NCBI GenBank assembly: GCA_018798825.1
Contig: CP076355.1
Coordinates: forward strand, 774,001-838,000
DNA from: Ochrobactrum sp. BTU1
GTDB lineage: Bacteria > Pseudomonadota > Alphaproteobacteria > Rhizobiales > Rhizobiaceae
Direction: 5' to 3'
DNA: 64,000 nt
Of this stretch, positions 61,342 through 64,000 are shown piece by piece (within the stretch, counting starts at the first letter, position 1; every line of letters begins with the position of its first letter). The notes beneath the pieces are model-generated. The model was not told where the DNA came from. It saw nothing but the letters and a program-made list of their open reading frames with translations, and made no database searches. The translations under genes were made by a program, and so were the position numbers.

Positions 61342-62475
61342 ATGAAGACGATCCTGAAAACAGCTCTTGTCCTCGGCCTGACGGCATCGCCCGCCGCAGC
61401 GAATGAATTGACCGTTCTGACCGCAGGGGACCAGAACATGGTCGATTACGTGAACGAATATCTCGGCCCATTGTTCGAGAAGGAAAATCCAGGGACGACA
61501 GTTCGTGTTGTTGGCACCGGCCCAGGCGACGCTGGTTCACAGAAGATTCTCGAACGCTTTGAAGCCCAGTCGAAGGCGGGCGTTGAAAAGTGGGACGCAG
61601 ACGTTGCTGTCGTTCACGAGAAATTCGCAGGTCCGATGGTTGAAAAAAAGTTTCTCGAAAACTATCGCAGTAAGATCGACAGCGGGAAGCTCGTCACACG
61701 CGACAATGCGAAGATGGCGCTCGGCACAAATGTTGATGGCTATGTCATGCCAATGTTCAACAGCCAGACAGCCCTCGCCTACAACCCAGCTCTCGTTTCA
61801 AATCCACCAAAGAGCTATGATGAGCTGGTCACATGGGCAAAGGAAAACCCGAAGCAGTTCGGCTATAACGGCATCAAGGGTGGCGCATCGGGCGTGAGCT
61901 TCGTGATGGGCTGGATTTATGCCTATGGTGGCGATGCCGACAAGCTAATGCAAGGCCCGTTTGAAGAAGGCGAAGCCAAGAACTGGGACAAGGCCTTTGC
62001 GTCGCTCAAGGACTTCACGACGAAAGCAACATTGACACCGGGTAATGCCGGTACGCTCGATATGCTAAGCCGCGGTGAAATCGCCATGGGCCCTGTCTGG
62101 GTTGACATGTTCTATTCATGGAAGGCCAATGGCCAGCTTCCACCAGAAATGAAACTTGTTCTGCCTTCGCCGGGCATGCCGGGGCAGCCGATGCATTATG
62201 TCATCCCTCAAAAGAGCGCCAACAAGGAACTTGCTGAAAAGTTCGTGGCACTTGCAACCAGCCCCAAAGTTCAGGCTGAAGGCATCGTTGAACGCTTCAA
62301 CTGGTATCCGGGCATTGATGCTGATCACGTCAAGGCAGAACTCAATGCCGATACGTGGAACAAGCTCTTCACCGACATTTCGCCGGAAGATCTTGCCAAT
62401 TACGGCAAGCCATTTCCGATTGCACCATACAATACAGCAATCCTCGAAGCTTACGAGCGTCAGGTAGGCAACTAA
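61342..62475 (+). CDS. ABC transporter substrate-binding protein (family 1)
   Basis: 377 residues with a signal peptide (KTILKTALVLGLTASPAAA). Family-1 character: GDQNMVDYVNEYLGPLFEKE, VAVVHEKFAG, TNVDGYVMPMFNSQTALAYN, SYDELVTWAKENPKQFGYNG. ATG 61342 follows AGGAAT; the open frame reaches further up without signal character. It is followed by a hairpin and two permease genes. Substrate unknown. Confidence 0.88.
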   Translation: MKTILKTALVLGLTASPAAANELTVLTAGDQNMVDYVNEYLGPLFEKENPGTTVRVVGTGPGDAGSQKILERFEAQSKAGVEKWDADVAVVHEKFAGPMVEKKFLENYRSKIDSGKLVTRDNAKMALGTNVDGYVMPMFNSQTALAYNPALVSNPPKSYDELVTWAKENPKQFGYNGIKGGASGVSFVMGWIYAYGGDADKLMQGPFEEGEAKNWDKAFASLKDFTTKATLTPGNAGTLDMLSRGEIAMGPVWVDMFYSWKANGQLPPEMKLVLPSPGMPGQPMHYVIPQKSANKELAEKFVALATSPKVQAEGIVERFNWYPGIDADHVKAELNADTWNKLFTDISPEDLANYGKPFPIAPYNTAILEAYERQVGN

Positions 62476-62495
62476 TTAGCCTGCACTAAAGCATA

Positions 62496-62524
62496 GACCG
62501 GGTGCGTGAAACACGGACCCGGTC
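62496..62524 (+). repeat. Intercistronic hairpin between binding protein and permease
   Basis: GACCGGGT and ACCCGGTC, with inner CGTG/CACG around AAA. It is placed to protect the upstream message and lower permease expression, as is common in such operons. Confidence 0.65.
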
Positions 62525-62551
62525 CCTACATCATAAATTCGGGGAATATCA

Positions 62552-63373
62552 ATGTCGCAGAGAATGACGGGTTTTCTGCTGGTCGCGCCAGCATTGGCAA
62601 TCGTGTTGTTTCTATTCATCGTGCCGTTGTTTGGCGCGATAACCGGAGCATTTCATGTTGGTGAAGACTGGGGTTTCGGCAATTTCACCAAGGCTTTCGA
62701 GCTTTATTCAAGCGACATGCTTTTCACCCTTGTAATCGTGACGCTCTCTTCTGCGCTGATCGCACTTTTTGCAATCGCCATCGGTGGCTATCTAACGCTC
62801 GGCTCTAATCAGCGTGCCGTTACCTTGCTGCGCTGGCTCTACCGTTGGCCGCTGTTCATTCCATTCATTGTGGTCGGCCAGATATTGCGCACGTTTCTCG
62901 CTAAAAACGGCCTGATGAACAGCCTTCTGATTGAAAGCGGCATTCTCACGCCGCTTCAGGCGATGAGCTTTCTCGACTGGCGCGGCATCGTCATCGCCTT
63001 TGTCTGGAAACAAACGCCCTTCGTCACGTTACTCCTTGCGGGGGCAATGGCATCGATTGATCGCAGTACTATCGAATCTGCGCGTAATCTCGGTGCAGGA
63101 CGACTACGTATTTTGATAGAAATCGTGCTTCCACAAGTGCGTCCCACCCTGCTCGTTGGCTTGATCCTCAGCTTCGTCACCATGATGTCGGTACTTTCTG
63201 TGCCGCTGATGATCAATGCTCAATCTCCAACCATGATCACTGCTAATATGGCTTTCCGCATCAATGCCTATGGCGATTACGGCGTCGCCAATGCGCTCGG
63301 CACAATATCGCTCCTGATGACCAGTCTGGTTGCATGGATTTATCTCAGACAAACCATGAAGGAGCACGGCTGA
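62552..63373 (+). CDS. ABC transporter permease 1
   Basis: 273 residues, six helices. The ATPase-contact loop is seen as RSTIESARNLGAGRLRILIE followed by IVLPQVRPTLLVG. Its stop overlaps the start of the next permease by one base. Confidence 0.9.
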   Translation: MSQRMTGFLLVAPALAIVLFLFIVPLFGAITGAFHVGEDWGFGNFTKAFELYSSDMLFTLVIVTLSSALIALFAIAIGGYLTLGSNQRAVTLLRWLYRWPLFIPFIVVGQILRTFLAKNGLMNSLLIESGILTPLQAMSFLDWRGIVIAFVWKQTPFVTLLLAGAMASIDRSTIESARNLGAGRLRILIEIVLPQVRPTLLVGLILSFVTMMSVLSVPLMINAQSPTMITANMAFRINAYGDYGVANALGTISLLMTSLVAWIYLRQTMKEHG

Positions 63374-64000
63374 TGAGCACCGCACTCGACTGGCGCTGGA
63401 TACCGCGCGGAATTCTTCTAGGGTTGCTTGCCTTTGCAATCTTCGGCCCGCTTGCAAACCTCCTTCTCTGGGCCGTAGCTGAACGCTGGTATTTTCCTCA
63501 TACGCTGCCTATTCAGTATGGCTTTTCCTTCTGGGCCAATGTGTTTTCGCCACGCGGCAACGCTCTTTCATCACTCGGCACAAGCGTGGTTATTGCAAGC
63601 CTTACTGTGGTTGTTTCGCTGGGTCTTGCCATCCCGGCTGGCTATGCGCTGGCACGGCTGAAGTTGCCATTTCGCGGATTGATCTTGCTTATCTTGCTGA
63701 TACCACAGGCATTTCCAAATCTGCCGATCTACGTCAACATTGCGCAGATGTTCTATTCGCTGCGTCTAAACGGTACGATTACCGGCGTGGTTCTGGTTCA
63801 TGTGACCCATGGCTTGGTCTATGCGGTGTGGATTGCGACAGCCGCTTTCTCCGCGATTGATCGTGAGCTGGAAGAGGCCGCACGTTCCATGGGCGCTTCC
63901 GCCATGAAGACTTTCTTCCACATTACAATGCCAATTGCAGCCCCAGGGCTGCTCGCCAGCGCTATCTTCGTGTTCCTTGAATCACTTGATGAATTCACCG
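63373..64000 (+). CDS. ABC transporter permease 2 (partial, runs off the right edge)
   Basis: The first 209 residues are in the window. The coupling loop is present as RELEEAARSMGASAMKTFFH followed by ITMPIAAPGLLAS. The 3' end lies outside. It is the last gene seen of the ATPase/binding protein/permease operon. Confidence 0.88.
   Translation, partial: MSTALDWRWIPRGILLGLLAFAIFGPLANLLLWAVAERWYFPHTLPIQYGFSFWANVFSPRGNALSSLGTSVVIASLTVVVSLGLAIPAGYALARLKLPFRGLILLILLIPQAFPNLPIYVNIAQMFYSLRLNGTITGVVLVHVTHGLVYAVWIATAAFSAIDRELEEAARSMGASAMKTFFHITMPIAAPGLLASAIFVFLESLDEFT

Noticed and set aside
1..64000. CRISPR arrays, rRNA genes, intact insertion sequences
   Set aside because: No regularly spaced repeats, no rRNA-like sequence and no transposase frame or paired terminal repeats were seen.

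Overview
The window looks like a chromosomal segment of a Brucellaceae member (Ochrobactrum/Brucella type, Alphaproteobacteria, Hyphomicrobiales). This is inferred from protein character, from the DctA/DctBD, choline-sulfate, Sit/Mur and Anbu modules, from moderate GC, and from a CCUCCUCC-loop small RNA of the kind known in this group. No database search was possible, so all names rest on recognised motifs and context.

Layout. 1-6.5 kb: first part of an Mrp/Pha cation/proton antiporter subunit A (cut by the left edge), an FAD/NAD(P)-binding protein, a nitroreductase and an orphan family-5 solute-binding protein. 6.5-10.5 kb: the Anbu operon (permuted ATP-grasp, alpha-E protein, transglutaminase, Anbu protease). 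10.5-16.7 kb: mogA, two tandem paralogous small proteins, a GH25 lipoprotein, metA behind an S-box-like riboswitch, a 33-aa membrane peptide, a MarR regulator and a type II NADH dehydrogenase. 16.7-21.5 kb: dctA divergent from dctBD, with a textbook sigma-54 promoter and palindromic activator sites. 21.5-31.5 kb: an iron locus (FhuC-type ATPase, AraC regulator, siderophore receptor, ABC exporter, siderophore-interacting reductase, haem receptor). 31.8-32.15 kb: two adjacent small RNA units. The second has three hairpins, each with an identical CU-rich loop, behind a heat-shock-type promoter. The first carries the complementary 8-mer. 32-43.9 kb: an AI-2E transporter, the choX-betC choline-sulfate module with its LysR regulator, a deacetylase, a LysR/SDR pair, DUF808 and several small envelope proteins.

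44-54.8 kb is a decayed genomic island ending at a tRNA-Asn gene. It holds an integrase with an in-frame stop, a frameshifted HK97-type capsid remnant, a YecA/SEC-C gene split by a stop codon, a frameshifted phage-like gene at the head of a compact overlapping operon, and a duplicated segment with one dead copy of a small exported protein. A cold-shock gene and a few intact small genes survive in it. 55-64 kb returns to core-like content: a PGPGW-like membrane protein, the sitABCD manganese/iron transporter behind a perfect Mur-like palindrome, and an ABC transporter of unknown substrate whose second permease runs off the right edge.

For many genes the longest open frame starts upstream of the likely start. 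Starts were moved where a Shine-Dalgarno sequence or family N-terminus decided the case. Several genes too short for routine calling are added.
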